Part shown: positions 12,822-20,831 of the stretch, piece after piece
How the letters are laid out: every line of letters starts with the position of its first letter
Position numbering within the stretch: position 1 is the stretch's first letter
Source: Nocardiopsis alborubida
Lineage (GTDB): Bacteria; Actinomycetota; Actinomycetes; Streptosporangiales; Streptosporangiaceae
Reading direction: 5' to 3'
Assembly (NCBI RefSeq): GCF_012396365.1
Contig: NZ_JAAXPG010000012.1
Location: forward strand, 62,001-126,000
DNA: 64,000 nt
Position numbers and translations under genes: made by a program
Notes under the pieces: generated by a model
What the model saw: only the letters and a program-made list of their open reading frames with translations
Databases searched by the model: none
Told to the model about the DNA's origin: nothing

Positions 12822-13537
12822 GACTGTTGCTTTTGGGGGGAACGTCCGAGGCCCGTGAGCTGGCCGCCCTCCTGGTCGAGGCGGGCGTTGACGTGACCAC
12901 GTCGCTGGCCGGGCGGGTGGCCCGGCCCCGCCTGCCGGTGGGGAAGGTGCGGATCGGCGGCTTCGGGGGCGTGCCGGGCCTTCGCGCGGCGCTGGCCTCC
13001 TACGACGCGGTCGTGGACGCCACCCACCCCTTCGCCCTGGGCATGACCGCCAACGCGGCGGCGGCCTGCACGGACCTTCCCCTGCTGCGGCTGGAACGGC
13101 CGGGCTGGGACCCCGATCCGGCCTGGCGGTACGCCGCCACCCACGAGGAGGCGGCGGAGCGGGCCGCGGAGTTGGGGGAGCGGCCCTTCCTCACGGTGGG
13201 CCGCCAGGAACTCGCCCGCTTCGTTCCGGAACTGGGGCGGCGGGCGGTCCTGGCCCGGGTGGTGGACGTCCCCGAGACCGTGCTGCCCGACACGTGGTCG
13301 CTGAGGACCAGCAGGGGGCCGTACACCCTCGACGGCGAACTGGACCTGATGGGCGGGCACCGCGCGGATGTCCTGGTCACCAAGGACTCCGGCGGTGCCT
13401 ACACCTGGCCCAAGATGGAGGCCGCGCGGCTGCTCGGCGTCCCGGTCGTGGTGGTGCGGCGCCCGCCGGGCCCGGCGGGGGTGCCCACCGTCCACGACGT
13501 GGCGGCCGCGTTCGCCTGGGTGACCGCCCTGGGGTGA
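12818..13537 (+). CDS. cobK: Precorrin-6A reductase CobK
   Basis: A 239-aa NADPH-dependent reductase of the CobK/CbiJ family. It opens with the nucleotide-binding [22 protein letters not shown] and continues with [35 protein letters not shown] and [30 protein letters not shown], all standard CobK blocks. The GTG at 12818 overlaps the cobQ stop, so the run from the transporter to cobK is one coupled operon under riboswitch 1. It converges with the Uma2 gene about 43 bp downstream; I see no strong terminator between them. Confidence 0.95.
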   Translation: MRLLLLGGTSEARELAALLVEAGVDVTTSLAGRVARPRLPVGKVRIGGFGGVPGLRAALASYDAVVDATHPFALGMTANAAAACTDLPLLRLERPGWDPDPAWRYAATHEEAAERAAELGERPFLTVGRQELARFVPELGRRAVLARVVDVPETVLPDTWSLRTSRGPYTLDGELDLMGGHRADVLVTKDSGGAYTWPKMEAARLLGVPVVVVRRPPGPAGVPTVHDVAAAFAWVTALG

Positions 13538-13580
13538 GAGGAGACCGCCGGATGGTCGCGGCCGTCGCACGCGGGCCGCG

Positions 13581-14174
13581 TCAGCGGGCGAACCGGCTCT
13601 TCAGCTCGTCGGTGTCCAGGATGATCCCGGTGCCGGGGATTTCGACCCTGTCGCCGTAGACGTGCCTCGACCGGTCCTGGTACTCACCGTGTTCGGGACG
13701 GGAGTGCACCACCACGGCGTTCACGTCGCGGTCGACCAACAGGTAGGCGGGGATTTCGGTGGCGGCGTAGGCGGCGGGCTTCTCGACCCGGTCGCGGGCG
13801 TGTGTGTCGGCGTCCCAGGAGGTCACCTCGATGACGGCGAGAACCCCGTCGGGCTCGGCCCATTCGCCTTGGCCGTCGAAGTAGCCGACCGGTGTCAGGA
13901 TGCCGTCGGGGCGGGCGCGTCCGCTGCGGTAGGTGTCGACCTTCAGAGCCTGGCCCTGCGTGAGGTCCAGGTCGGGCCGGTGTGCCACGAACTGGCGGAA
14001 CAGCCACGTCAGGATGCTGTTGTGGTCCCCGTCGGTCACGCCTTCGGCCCAGATCCTCCCGTTGACGTATTCGAGTTTGACGTCCTCGCGCTCGGCAGCC
14101 AGGGCGATGGGCTCGAACTGTTGGACGGTGACGGATGGGTGGGCGGGCGGTGGGTGGTGGTCCGCAACGGTCAT
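13581..14174 (-). CDS. Uma2-family (DUF820) putative endonuclease
   Basis: A 197-aa protein of the Uma2/DUF820 family, a PD-(D/E)XK-like nuclease fold. Visible elements are KLEYVNGRIWAEG (conserved E-Y-x-x-G), ARPDGILTP, GVLAVIEVTSWDADTHARDRVEKPAAY with the core E and K, and IPAYLLVDRD. The ATG at 14174 starts just before the domain; the longer frame to 14285 adds unrelated residues. Many actinomycetes carry tens of paralogues of unknown function. It sits in a three-gene island that interrupts the cobalamin locus, so it may be an insertion. Confidence 0.85.
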   Translation of the reverse strand: MTVADHHPPPAHPSVTVQQFEPIALAAEREDVKLEYVNGRIWAEGVTDGDHNSILTWLFRQFVAHRPDLDLTQGQALKVDTYRSGRARPDGILTPVGYFDGQGEWAEPDGVLAVIEVTSWDADTHARDRVEKPAAYAATEIPAYLLVDRDVNAVVVHSRPEHGEYQDRSRHVYGDRVEIPGTGIILDTDELKSRFAR

Positions 14175-14363
14175 GGTGGGCTCCTCCAGCGCACATTCTA
14201 GGCCAGCGCTTCTCTCCGGACACGGGTGGTTCCAGAGGGGCTCGGTGCGTTGACCCCGGGCGATGGCCGGGTTCGGTACCGCCATGCGAACCCGGACACC
14301 GTCGAGCCCGGGAAAGGTGACGCTCGGGACGCGCGGCCGCGCACGGCTCCCGTGCCCGGCCGG

Positions 14364-15038
14364 TCAGGGCGTGCGTTCCGGTTCCGTTGAGGGGGCCTCC
14401 GCCCGGGGCCCGCGCAGCGCGGGCATCAGGACGCCGTCCACCAGCGACACGAGGAAGTCCCGGTCGAAGGGCCTGCGCTGGACGAGCGCGCGGTAGGCGG
14501 CCATCGACGCGACCACCTGGGAGAGGGTGTCGACGTCGGCCGCGGCCGAGGCCTCCCCGCGCTCGACGGCGCGCCGCATGAGGAGGCGGTGGGCCTCGGC
14601 CCAGGGCTGGACGATCGCGGCGCCGACGGCGTCGGCGGACGCCTCGTCCTGGACGAGCATCGAGGTCAGCCCCGCCATGATCCGGAGCCTGCGCTCGCCC
14701 TCCCGCGCCGACTGGGGCCGGAACAGGCCGAGCAGGTCCTCCCGGAGGTCGCCGGTGTCGGGCAGGCGCTCGATGCCGACCTGCTCGCGCTTCATGCGCG
14801 CCACCGCGTCGATCACCAGTTCCGTCTTGGAGGCCCATCGGCGGTAGAGCGTGGCCTTCCCGGCCCCGGCCCGGGCGGCGACGGCGTCCATCGTCAGCCG
14901 GGCGAAGCCGACGTCGGCCAGGACCTCCAGCGCCGCGTCGAGGATGGCGCCGTCACGGGAGCGGTCGCGTTTGCGGCCGGGTCGTGCGGGCCCGCCGCCG
15001 GGTGCGGCGGGCCCGCGGGTGTCGCTGTCTCGCGTCAT
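14364..15038 (-). CDS. TetR-family transcriptional regulator
   Basis: A 224-aa repressor. The N-terminal helix-turn-helix covers about residues 25-75 (ILDAALEVLADVGFARLTMDAVAARAGAGKATLYRRWASK), and the rest is an all-helical ligand-binding domain with a TetR_C-type segment. It diverges from the winged-helix gene at 15186. The 147 bp between them contain four GTTCnnGAAC-like elements at an exact 16-bp period, very likely its operator array. The ligand is unknown; regulation of the divergent gene is an inference from layout. Confidence 0.92.
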   Translation of the reverse strand: MTRDSDTRGPAAPGGGPARPGRKRDRSRDGAILDAALEVLADVGFARLTMDAVAARAGAGKATLYRRWASKTELVIDAVARMKREQVGIERLPDTGDLREDLLGLFRPQSAREGERRLRIMAGLTSMLVQDEASADAVGAAIVQPWAEAHRLLMRRAVERGEASAAADVDTLSQVVASMAAYRALVQRRPFDRDFLVSLVDGVLMPALRGPRAEAPSTEPERTP

Positions 15039-15084
15039 GGCGACCTCCTCCTCGTCTCACCGCTGGTCAGGACGTTGCACACCT

Positions 15085-15142
15085 GTTCCGGAACAGCGTA
15101 GTCCAGGAACATAGCAGTTCAGGAACGAGATCGTTCCGGAAC
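15085..15142. promoter_or_regulatory. Four-copy, 16-bp-periodic operator array
   Basis: GTTCCGGAAC at 15085-15094, GTCCAGGAAC at 15101-15110, GTTCAGGAAC at 15117-15126 and GTTCCGGAAC at 15133-15142. The four 10-bp elements start exactly 16 bp apart; the outer two are perfect palindromes. The array fills the divergent promoter region of the TetR gene (start 15038) and the winged-helix gene (start 15186) and is best read as a cooperative TetR operator. Confidence 0.8.
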
Positions 15143-15185
15143 TCGTGCGTATCGAAATGTCCGGACGGTGTGGCACGATGAGCCG

Positions 15186-16361
15186 ATGCACCACGTGAGT
15201 GACGACGAGAGGCGCGCCCGCATCGGCGTCCGGCACGCCCTGGCAGCGGGTTTCCACGCGGACTCCCCGGAGGCGGCCACGCGGGCGGTGACCGCGCTGC
15301 ACGCCACCGAACCGGCCACGGTCTACCTGTCGTGCCGGGCGCGCGTGCCCTCGCTGACCGTGGCCGACCTCGACAGGGCGCTCTACGGGGACCGGAACCT
15401 GGTGAAGCAGCTGGCGATGCGGCGCACGCTCTTCGTGTTCCCGCGCGAGCTGCTGCCCGCCGTGTGGCCGAGCGCCTCCGCGCGCGTGGCCGCCACGGAG
15501 CGCGCCCGCATGCGCAAGGACCTGGTCGGGGCGGGGATCACCGACGACGGCGACGCCTGGCTCGACCGGGCCGGGGCCGAGGTCCTGGCCCTGCTCGCCG
15601 ACGAGCCGGAGGGCCTGGTGGCCGCCGACGTGCGCCGGGCGGTGCCGAGGATCGACGTCAGGGTCGCGGGGTCGGCGGGCGAGGTGTGGTCGGCGCCGCG
15701 GGTGCTCACCCTCCTCGGCGCCGCCGCCGACATTGTGCGCGGCGCCAACACCGGCCGCTTCGCGGTCTCGCAGCCGCGGTGGACCCTGACCGGGCACTGG
15801 CTCGACGGCGTTCCCGCCCCGTGGGGCGCCGCAGAGGGCTACCGGGAACTCGTCCGCCTCTGGCTGCACAGTTTCGGCCCGGGGACCGAGGACGACATCG
15901 TCTGGTGGCTGGGGTCGACCAAGACGGTAGTGCGCACGGCGCTGGCCGAACTCGGCGCCGTCAGGGTCTCCCTCGACGGCGGCGCCACCGGTTGGCTCCT
16001 GCCCGACGACCTCGGTGAGGTGGCCGACCCGGGCGCGTGGGTGGCGCTGCTGCCGGTGCTCGACCCGACCGTCATGGGCTGGCGGGGCCGGGACTTCTAC
16101 CTGGGTCCGCACCGCGAGCAGCTCTTCGACAAGCGCGGCAACGCGGGCACGACGGCCTGGGCGGACGGCCGCGTGGTCGGGGCGTGGGTGCAGGACGGCT
16201 CCGGCGCGGTCCGGGTGCACCTGCTCGAATCCGTCTCGACCGCGACGCGGCGGGCCCTGGGGGAGGAGGCGGCGCGGCTGACCGAATGGCTCGGCGGTGT
16301 CCGCATCGGCACCGGCTACGTGTCGCCCGCGATGAGGGCCGCCCGGGACGCGTGGGGCTGA
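15186..16361 (+). CDS. Winged-helix DNA-binding protein, AlkZ/YcaQ-like (HTH_42) family
   Basis: A 391-aa protein of the winged-helix family that includes the interstrand-crosslink glycosylases AlkZ and YcaQ. It shows the usual N-terminus (HALAAGFHADSPEAATRAVTALHATEPATVYLS), DRNLVKQLAMRRTLFVFPRELLP, and a C-terminal LLPVLDPTVMGWRGRDFYLGP followed by RGNAGTTAWADGRVVGAWVQ. Where AlkZ and YcaQ carry a catalytic QxQ or QxD, this protein has HAT, so glycosylase activity is doubtful or different. ATG 15186 is preferred over a GTG at 15168. It is divergent from TetR and probably repressed through the 16-bp array. Confidence 0.8.
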   Translation: MHHVSDDERRARIGVRHALAAGFHADSPEAATRAVTALHATEPATVYLSCRARVPSLTVADLDRALYGDRNLVKQLAMRRTLFVFPRELLPAVWPSASARVAATERARMRKDLVGAGITDDGDAWLDRAGAEVLALLADEPEGLVAADVRRAVPRIDVRVAGSAGEVWSAPRVLTLLGAAADIVRGANTGRFAVSQPRWTLTGHWLDGVPAPWGAAEGYRELVRLWLHSFGPGTEDDIVWWLGSTKTVVRTALAELGAVRVSLDGGATGWLLPDDLGEVADPGAWVALLPVLDPTVMGWRGRDFYLGPHREQLFDKRGNAGTTAWADGRVVGAWVQDGSGAVRVHLLESVSTATRRALGEEAARLTEWLGGVRIGTGYVSPAMRAARDAWG

Positions 16362-16419
16362 GGGCGGCCCGGTGCGCGCCGTCCGGAGGGCGACGCCTCG
16401 GGGGGAGGCGCGACGGGGG

Positions 16420-17892
16420 CTACACGCGCACGGCGTCCGCGAAGCGGGCGGCGAGCCGGGGGTGCCCGGCCCAGTGGACGTGCAGGTAGGAGGCGTGCAG
16501 CGTCGGCGAGGCGAAGCCCTCCGGCGCCCCCTCGATGTCCCACGCCGGGCGGTCGCCGCAGGCACCGGGGGTCAGACCGGTGCGGTGGAACTCGTGTCCG
16601 GTGACCCTCTCCCCGGCCCGGGTCAGCAGGGTGTCCCCGGGTGAGACCGCCTCGGGGTAGCGCAGGGTGAGCCGCCCCGTCATCCGGGCGTGCGCGGGGA
16701 CGGCTCCGGCCATGGGCTCGCCGTCGAGCGTCTCGGCGAGGTAGAGCAGGCCCGCGCACTCGGCGACGGTCGGTACCCCGTCCCGCACCGCCTCGCGCAG
16801 CTGGGTCAGCAGGCCGCGGTTGGCGGCGAGCTGACCGGCGTAGACCTCGGGGAAGCCGCCGCCGAGGTAGACGCCCCGGGTGCCCGGGGGCAGCGCGCTG
16901 TCGCCCAGCGGATCGAAGGCGACGACCTCGCACCCGGCGGCGGTGAGCAGTTCCTCGGTCTCGGCGTAGCGGAAGGTGAAGGCCCTGCCGCCCGCCGCCG
17001 CGACCACCGGCCGCCGCGAAGCGGGGAGCCCCTCCGCCCGCGCCGGATCCCACGGGCGGGCGTCCAGGGCGGGCGCGGAGCGGGCCACCGCGAGCAGCGC
17101 GTCCAGGTCCACCTGGCGCGCGACGTGCTCCCCGAGCCGTTCGACCACGCGCGCCGACTCCGCCCGCTCCGACGCCGGGACCAGCCCCAGGTGCCGGGAC
17201 GGGCTGGCGAGCCGCTCGTCGCGGTGGACCACGCCCAGGACGGGCAGGTGCGTGGCCCGGGTGATCTCGGCGACGTTGCGCGCCGAACCCGCCTGGTTGA
17301 GGATCACCCCGACCACCTCGACGGCCGGGTCGTAGGCGGCCATCCCCGCCACCAGCGCGCCCACCGAACGCGACATCCGCGACACGTCCACCACCAGCAC
17401 CACCGGTGTCCGTGTCAGGGCGGCGACGTGCGCGGACGAGGCGAACCCGTCGGTGCCCAGCCGCCCGTCGTGCAGGCCCATCACCCCCTCGATGACGGCG
17501 ACGTCCGCGCCGCGCGCCCCGTGCAGCAGCAGCGGCGCCACCCGCTCCTCGCCGACCAGGTGCGGGTCGAGGTTGCGGCCGGGGCGCCCGGTGGCCAGGG
17601 CGTGGTAGCCGGGGTCGATGTAGTCGGGGCCCACCTTGTGGCCGCTCACCGTGTGCCCGGCGTCGCGCAGCGCCGCCATCAGCCCGGTCGCGACCGTGGT
17701 CTTGCCCTGACCCGTCATGGGCGCGGCGATCATCAACCGGGGTAGTGCCGTCGGTCGGGACAGTGCCGTCGGTCGGGCCGGCGGCGTCGGCCCGGCGGGC
17801 TCGGGGGACCCCGTTCTCCAGCCTCCCCCGCACTCCCCGGCGGCCCCCGCCGTCCGGTTTCGCGAACCCTCCGAGGCGCCCGGGGAGGTCAC
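16420..17892 (-). CDS. cobB: Hydrogenobyrinic/cobyrinic acid a,c-diamide synthase CobB
   Basis: A glutamine-dependent amidase of the a and c carboxylates. The P-loop domain begins LMIAAPMTGQGKTTVATGLMAALRDAGHTVSGHKVGPDYIDPGYH, with the CobB/CbiA marker VIEGVMGLHDG; the C-terminal amidotransferase domain has GVYLGGGFPEVYAGQLAAN and a Cys in TVAECAGLLYLAE. The GTG at 17892 overlaps the cobO stop (GTGA) and gives 490 aa, but puts about 55 low-complexity residues, including a PTALSRPTALPR repeat, before the fold. An ATG at 17733 would start exactly at the P-loop domain. I keep 17892 for coupling. Last gene of the riboswitch 2 operon. Confidence 0.93.
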   Translation of the reverse strand: MTSPGASEGSRNRTAGAAGECGGGWRTGSPEPAGPTPPARPTALSRPTALPRLMIAAPMTGQGKTTVATGLMAALRDAGHTVSGHKVGPDYIDPGYHALATGRPGRNLDPHLVGEERVAPLLLHGARGADVAVIEGVMGLHDGRLGTDGFASSAHVAALTRTPVVLVVDVSRMSRSVGALVAGMAAYDPAVEVVGVILNQAGSARNVAEITRATHLPVLGVVHRDERLASPSRHLGLVPASERAESARVVERLGEHVARQVDLDALLAVARSAPALDARPWDPARAEGLPASRRPVVAAAGGRAFTFRYAETEELLTAAGCEVVAFDPLGDSALPPGTRGVYLGGGFPEVYAGQLAANRGLLTQLREAVRDGVPTVAECAGLLYLAETLDGEPMAGAVPAHARMTGRLTLRYPEAVSPGDTLLTRAGERVTGHEFHRTGLTPGACGDRPAWDIEGAPEGFASPTLHASYLHVHWAGHPRLAARFADAVRV

Positions 17893-18503
17893 CACTCGAT
17901 GCCCCGCTGCCCCTTGCGCCCGGCGTCCATGGGGTGCTTGACCTTCGTCATCTCGGTGACCAGGTCGGCGGCCTCCAGCAGCCGCGGGTCGGCGCGGCGG
18001 CCGGTGATCACCACGTGCTGGCGGCCGGGGCGGTCCCGCAGGGCGGCCAGGACGTCCTCGACGTCGACCCAGCCCCAGTTCAGCGGGTAGGTGAACTCGT
18101 CGAGGATGAGCAGGTCGTGCGTCTGGTCGGCCAGCCGCCGCCGAATCTCCGCCCAACCCTCGGCGGCGTCCGCCGCGTGGTCCTCGGCGTCGCCCTTGCG
18201 ACGGCTCCACGACCAGCCCGAACCCATCTTGTGCCACTCGACCGGGCCGCCCTCGCCGGTCTGCTCGTGCAGCTCGCCCAGGCGTTCCAGCACGGTCTGC
18301 TCGCCGATGCGCCACTTCGCCGACTTGACGAACTGGAAGACCCCGATCCGCCAGCCCTGGTTCCAACCGCGCAGCGCGAGGCCGAACGCGGCGGTCGACT
18401 TGCCCTTGCCGTCACCGGTGTGCACGGCGAACAGGGGCTGGTTGCGGCGCTGGCGCGTGGTGAGCCCGTCGTCGGGGACGACGAGCGGCTGTCCCTTGGG
18501 CAT
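17889..18503 (-). CDS. cobO: Corrinoid adenosyltransferase CobO (cob(I)yrinic acid a,c-diamide)
   Basis: A 204-aa CobA/CobO/BtuR-type ATP:corrinoid adenosyltransferase. It has the P-loop FAVHTGDGKGKSTAAFGLALRGWNQGWRIGVFQFVKS, then LLILDEFTYPLNWGWVD, HVVITGRRADPRLLEAADLVTEMTKVKHPMDAGRKGQRGIEW, essentially the whole family signature. Length matches the family (about 200 aa). ATG 18503 overlaps the chelatase stop (ATGA), and its stop overlaps the cobB GTG. It adenosylates cobalt after chelation, matching its place between the chelatase and amidase genes. Confidence 0.96.
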   Translation of the reverse strand: MPKGQPLVVPDDGLTTRQRRNQPLFAVHTGDGKGKSTAAFGLALRGWNQGWRIGVFQFVKSAKWRIGEQTVLERLGELHEQTGEGGPVEWHKMGSGWSWSRRKGDAEDHAADAAEGWAEIRRRLADQTHDLLILDEFTYPLNWGWVDVEDVLAALRDRPGRQHVVITGRRADPRLLEAADLVTEMTKVKHPMDAGRKGQRGIEW

Positions 18504-20629
18504 CAGGCGGCCCTCTCTCGTACGGCGGTGCCCAGCGCGTCCGCGCTGACCTCGCTGACGGGCATGTGGTCGGCGCCCAGACGGGCGGCCAGGGAGGCGG
18601 CCAGGCCCAGGCGCAGCGGCCCGGACTCGCCGTCCACCACGACGGTGGTGACGCCGAGACCGGCGACGTGGTCGGCGGCGGCCATCGCGCGGCCGACGGC
18701 GCCCTTGCCGCCGGTGGCCCGGCCGTCGGTGACCACGACCAGGAGCGGGCGCAGCCTCGGGTCCCGCAGCCGCTCGCGGCGCAGGACGCGGGCCGCCTCC
18801 TCCAGGCCCTCGGCGAGCGGGGTGCGCCCCCCGGCGGGCAGGTCGTCGAGGCGGGCCGCGGCCGCGTCCACCGAACGGGTCGGCGGCAGCGTGAGCTCGG
18901 CCTCGCGTCCCCGGAAGGTGACCAGGCCGACCTTGTCGCGGCGCCGGTAGGCGTCCAGGAGCAGGGACAGGATCGCGGTCTTGACCTCGGTCATGCGCCT
19001 GCGCGCCGCCATGGAACCGGACGCGTCCACGCAGAACAGGACCAGGTTGGTCTCCTGGCCCTCGCGGACCGCGACGCGCAGGTCGCGGGGGTGCAACCGC
19101 AGTCGGCCGCCGTCCTGGGGCCGCTGCGCCGCGGCCCGCACGGTCTCGACCAGGTGGACCGCGCTGCCCCCGCCCCGGCCGGGCGCGGCGGCGCCGATCC
19201 GCCGGCCCCGCGTGCCGAGGGCCCGGCTGCGCCTGCCGTCGGCGCCCTCGCCGGAGCCCCGCACGGTGAGCAGCCGGGTCCGGTAGGGGGCGGCGGCCCT
19301 GGCGGTGGCCGGGGAGGCGCCGGAGGGGCGGGGTTCGGGGGAGTCGCCCTCGGCGTCGTCGGTCGTGTGCTCGGCGGAGGCGGGGGAGCGCTCCTGGCCG
19401 GGCCGCTCTCCGCCGGAGGGCCCGGCGTCCTCGGTGTCCCCGGCGTCGGCAGGAGGTCCGGCGTCGTCGGAGGGGTCGTTGTCGTTGGCGGGGCCCTGCG
19501 GGTCCGGCGGGGTGTCGGAGCCGTCGGGGTCGTCGTTGCCCTCCGGGCCCGGCGGCTGAGGGGGGTCGGGCGGCGGTTCCTCGTCGCCCAGGATCCGGTC
19601 CAGGAGTTCCTCGTCCAGCCCCGGTGCGTCGAAGGGGTTGCGTCGGCGCCGGTGGGGCAGGGCGAGCGTGGCGGCGCGTCGGATGTCGGCCCGGGTGACC
19701 GAGGTCCGGCCCGCCCAGGCCGCGTGCGCCATCGCCGTGCGCGCGGTGACGATGTCGGCGCGCAGGCCGTCCACGTCGTAGGCCGCGCACACCTCGGCGA
19801 TCTTCAGCAGCGCCGCCTCCGGCAGCCGCACCCGCCCGAGCGCCTCCCGTGCCGCCGCGATGCGCTCGGCCAGGGCCTTCTCGGCCTCGTGGTAGCGACC
19901 GGCGAAGGCGGCGGGGTCGGCGTCGTGGGACATGCGCCTGCGCACCACCTCGGCGCGGACCGCGGGCTCGGACGGCGCGGCGACCTCGACGGTGAGTCCG
20001 AACCGGTCCAGGAGCTGCGGGCGCAGCTCGCCCTCCTCGGGGTTCATGGTGCCGATGAGCAGGAACCGGGCCGCGTGCTCCACGGAGAACCCGTCGCGCT
20101 CCACGGTCACCTGACCGGTCGCGGCGGCGTCCAGGAGCAGGTCGACCAGGTGGTCGTGGAGCAGGTTGACCTCGTCGACGTAGAGGATGCCGCGGTGGGC
20201 GCGGGCCAGCAGACCGGGTTCGTAGGCGACCCTGCCGTGGGTGAGGGCCTGTTCCAGGTGCAGGGAGCCCAGGACGCGGTCCTCGGTGGCGCCGACGGGC
20301 AGTTCGACCAGGCGCACCGGGCGGCTCTCCACGGCCGTGTCGGACCCGAAGGGCCCGTCGGGGGAGTGCTGCGCCGGGTCGGCGGGGTCCACGGAGAACC
20401 GGTCGCCCCGGTAGACGTCGACGGGCGGCAGGAGGGAGGCCAGGGCCCGGACGGCGGTGGACTTGGCGGTGCCCTTCTCGCCGCGCACCAGGACGCCGCC
20501 GATCTCCGGGGAGACGCTGGTGAGGACGAGGGACAGGCCCAGGTCGTCGAGTTCCTCGGCGTCGCAGCCGACGATCGCGGAAAAGGGGTAGTGCGGTGAC
20601 CGCAATGGCATGTAGAGGCTCCCGCTCAT
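18503..20629 (-). CDS. Fused ChlI/ChlD-type cobaltochelatase partner (AAA+ and VWA domains)
   Basis: About 708 aa, Mg-chelatase-type. The AAA+ domain (residues 1-350) has Walker A VRGEKGTAKSTAVRALA, Walker B GILYVDEVNLL and FLLIGTMNPEEGELRPQLLDRFGL. A Pro/Asp/Glu-rich linker follows (about 360-480, many PPDP and GPEG stretches). The C-terminal VWA domain has a MIDAS motif in LVLFCVDASGSMAARRRM and FRGREAELTLPPT. In actinomycetes lacking separate CobS/CobT, this protein is thought to drive CobN with ATP. Starts at 20629 or 20611 (MPLRSPHYPFSAIVG); both lie just after riboswitch 2. It is the first gene of a chelatase-cobO-cobB operon. Confidence 0.92.
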   Translation of the reverse strand: MSGSLYMPLRSPHYPFSAIVGCDAEELDDLGLSLVLTSVSPEIGGVLVRGEKGTAKSTAVRALASLLPPVDVYRGDRFSVDPADPAQHSPDGPFGSDTAVESRPVRLVELPVGATEDRVLGSLHLEQALTHGRVAYEPGLLARAHRGILYVDEVNLLHDHLVDLLLDAAATGQVTVERDGFSVEHAARFLLIGTMNPEEGELRPQLLDRFGLTVEVAAPSEPAVRAEVVRRRMSHDADPAAFAGRYHEAEKALAERIAAAREALGRVRLPEAALLKIAEVCAAYDVDGLRADIVTARTAMAHAAWAGRTSVTRADIRRAATLALPHRRRRNPFDAPGLDEELLDRILGDEEPPPDPPQPPGPEGNDDPDGSDTPPDPQGPANDNDPSDDAGPPADAGDTEDAGPSGGERPGQERSPASAEHTTDDAEGDSPEPRPSGASPATARAAAPYRTRLLTVRGSGEGADGRRSRALGTRGRRIGAAAPGRGGGSAVHLVETVRAAAQRPQDGGRLRLHPRDLRVAVREGQETNLVLFCVDASGSMAARRRMTEVKTAILSLLLDAYRRRDKVGLVTFRGREAELTLPPTRSVDAAAARLDDLPAGGRTPLAEGLEEAARVLRRERLRDPRLRPLLVVVTDGRATGGKGAVGRAMAAADHVAGLGVTTVVVDGESGPLRLGLAASLAARLGADHMPVSEVSADALGTAVRERAA

Positions 20630-20649
20630 GTCGCCATCGGTAAGGGACG

Positions 20650-20800
20650 GGCGCGAGGCCGGTCTTCGGACTTGCCGGGTCCTTCCTGGACGGAAGGCTC
20701 GGTTCACCGCAGCGGGCCTGTGCCGGAGTCTCACCGGGCTTCCCAGATTCTCCCCGTCGACCGTCCTCACCGTTTCCGATGGCTGGGCCGTTGGGGCACC
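20650..20800 (-). promoter_or_regulatory. Cobalamin riboswitch 2
   Basis: Read on the minus strand: CTGGGAAGCCCGGTGAGACTCC near 20753-20732, GCCCGCTGCGGTGA near 20721-20708, and the B12-box-type CAAGTCCGAAGACCGGCCTC near 20674-20654. It ends about 20 nt before the chelatase ATG at 20629, so sequestration of the start region is a plausible off mechanism. Its upstream edge is only about 30 bp from the start of divergent cobL. Boundaries approximate. Confidence 0.92.
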
Positions 20801-20831
20801 TCATGCCTGCCGCCACGATAGCGTCCGGGGA

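Noticed and set aside
13581..16361. The Uma2-TetR-AlkZ-like island as a mobile element
   Set aside because: No integrase, terminal repeats or target duplication seen; GC is similar to the flanks.
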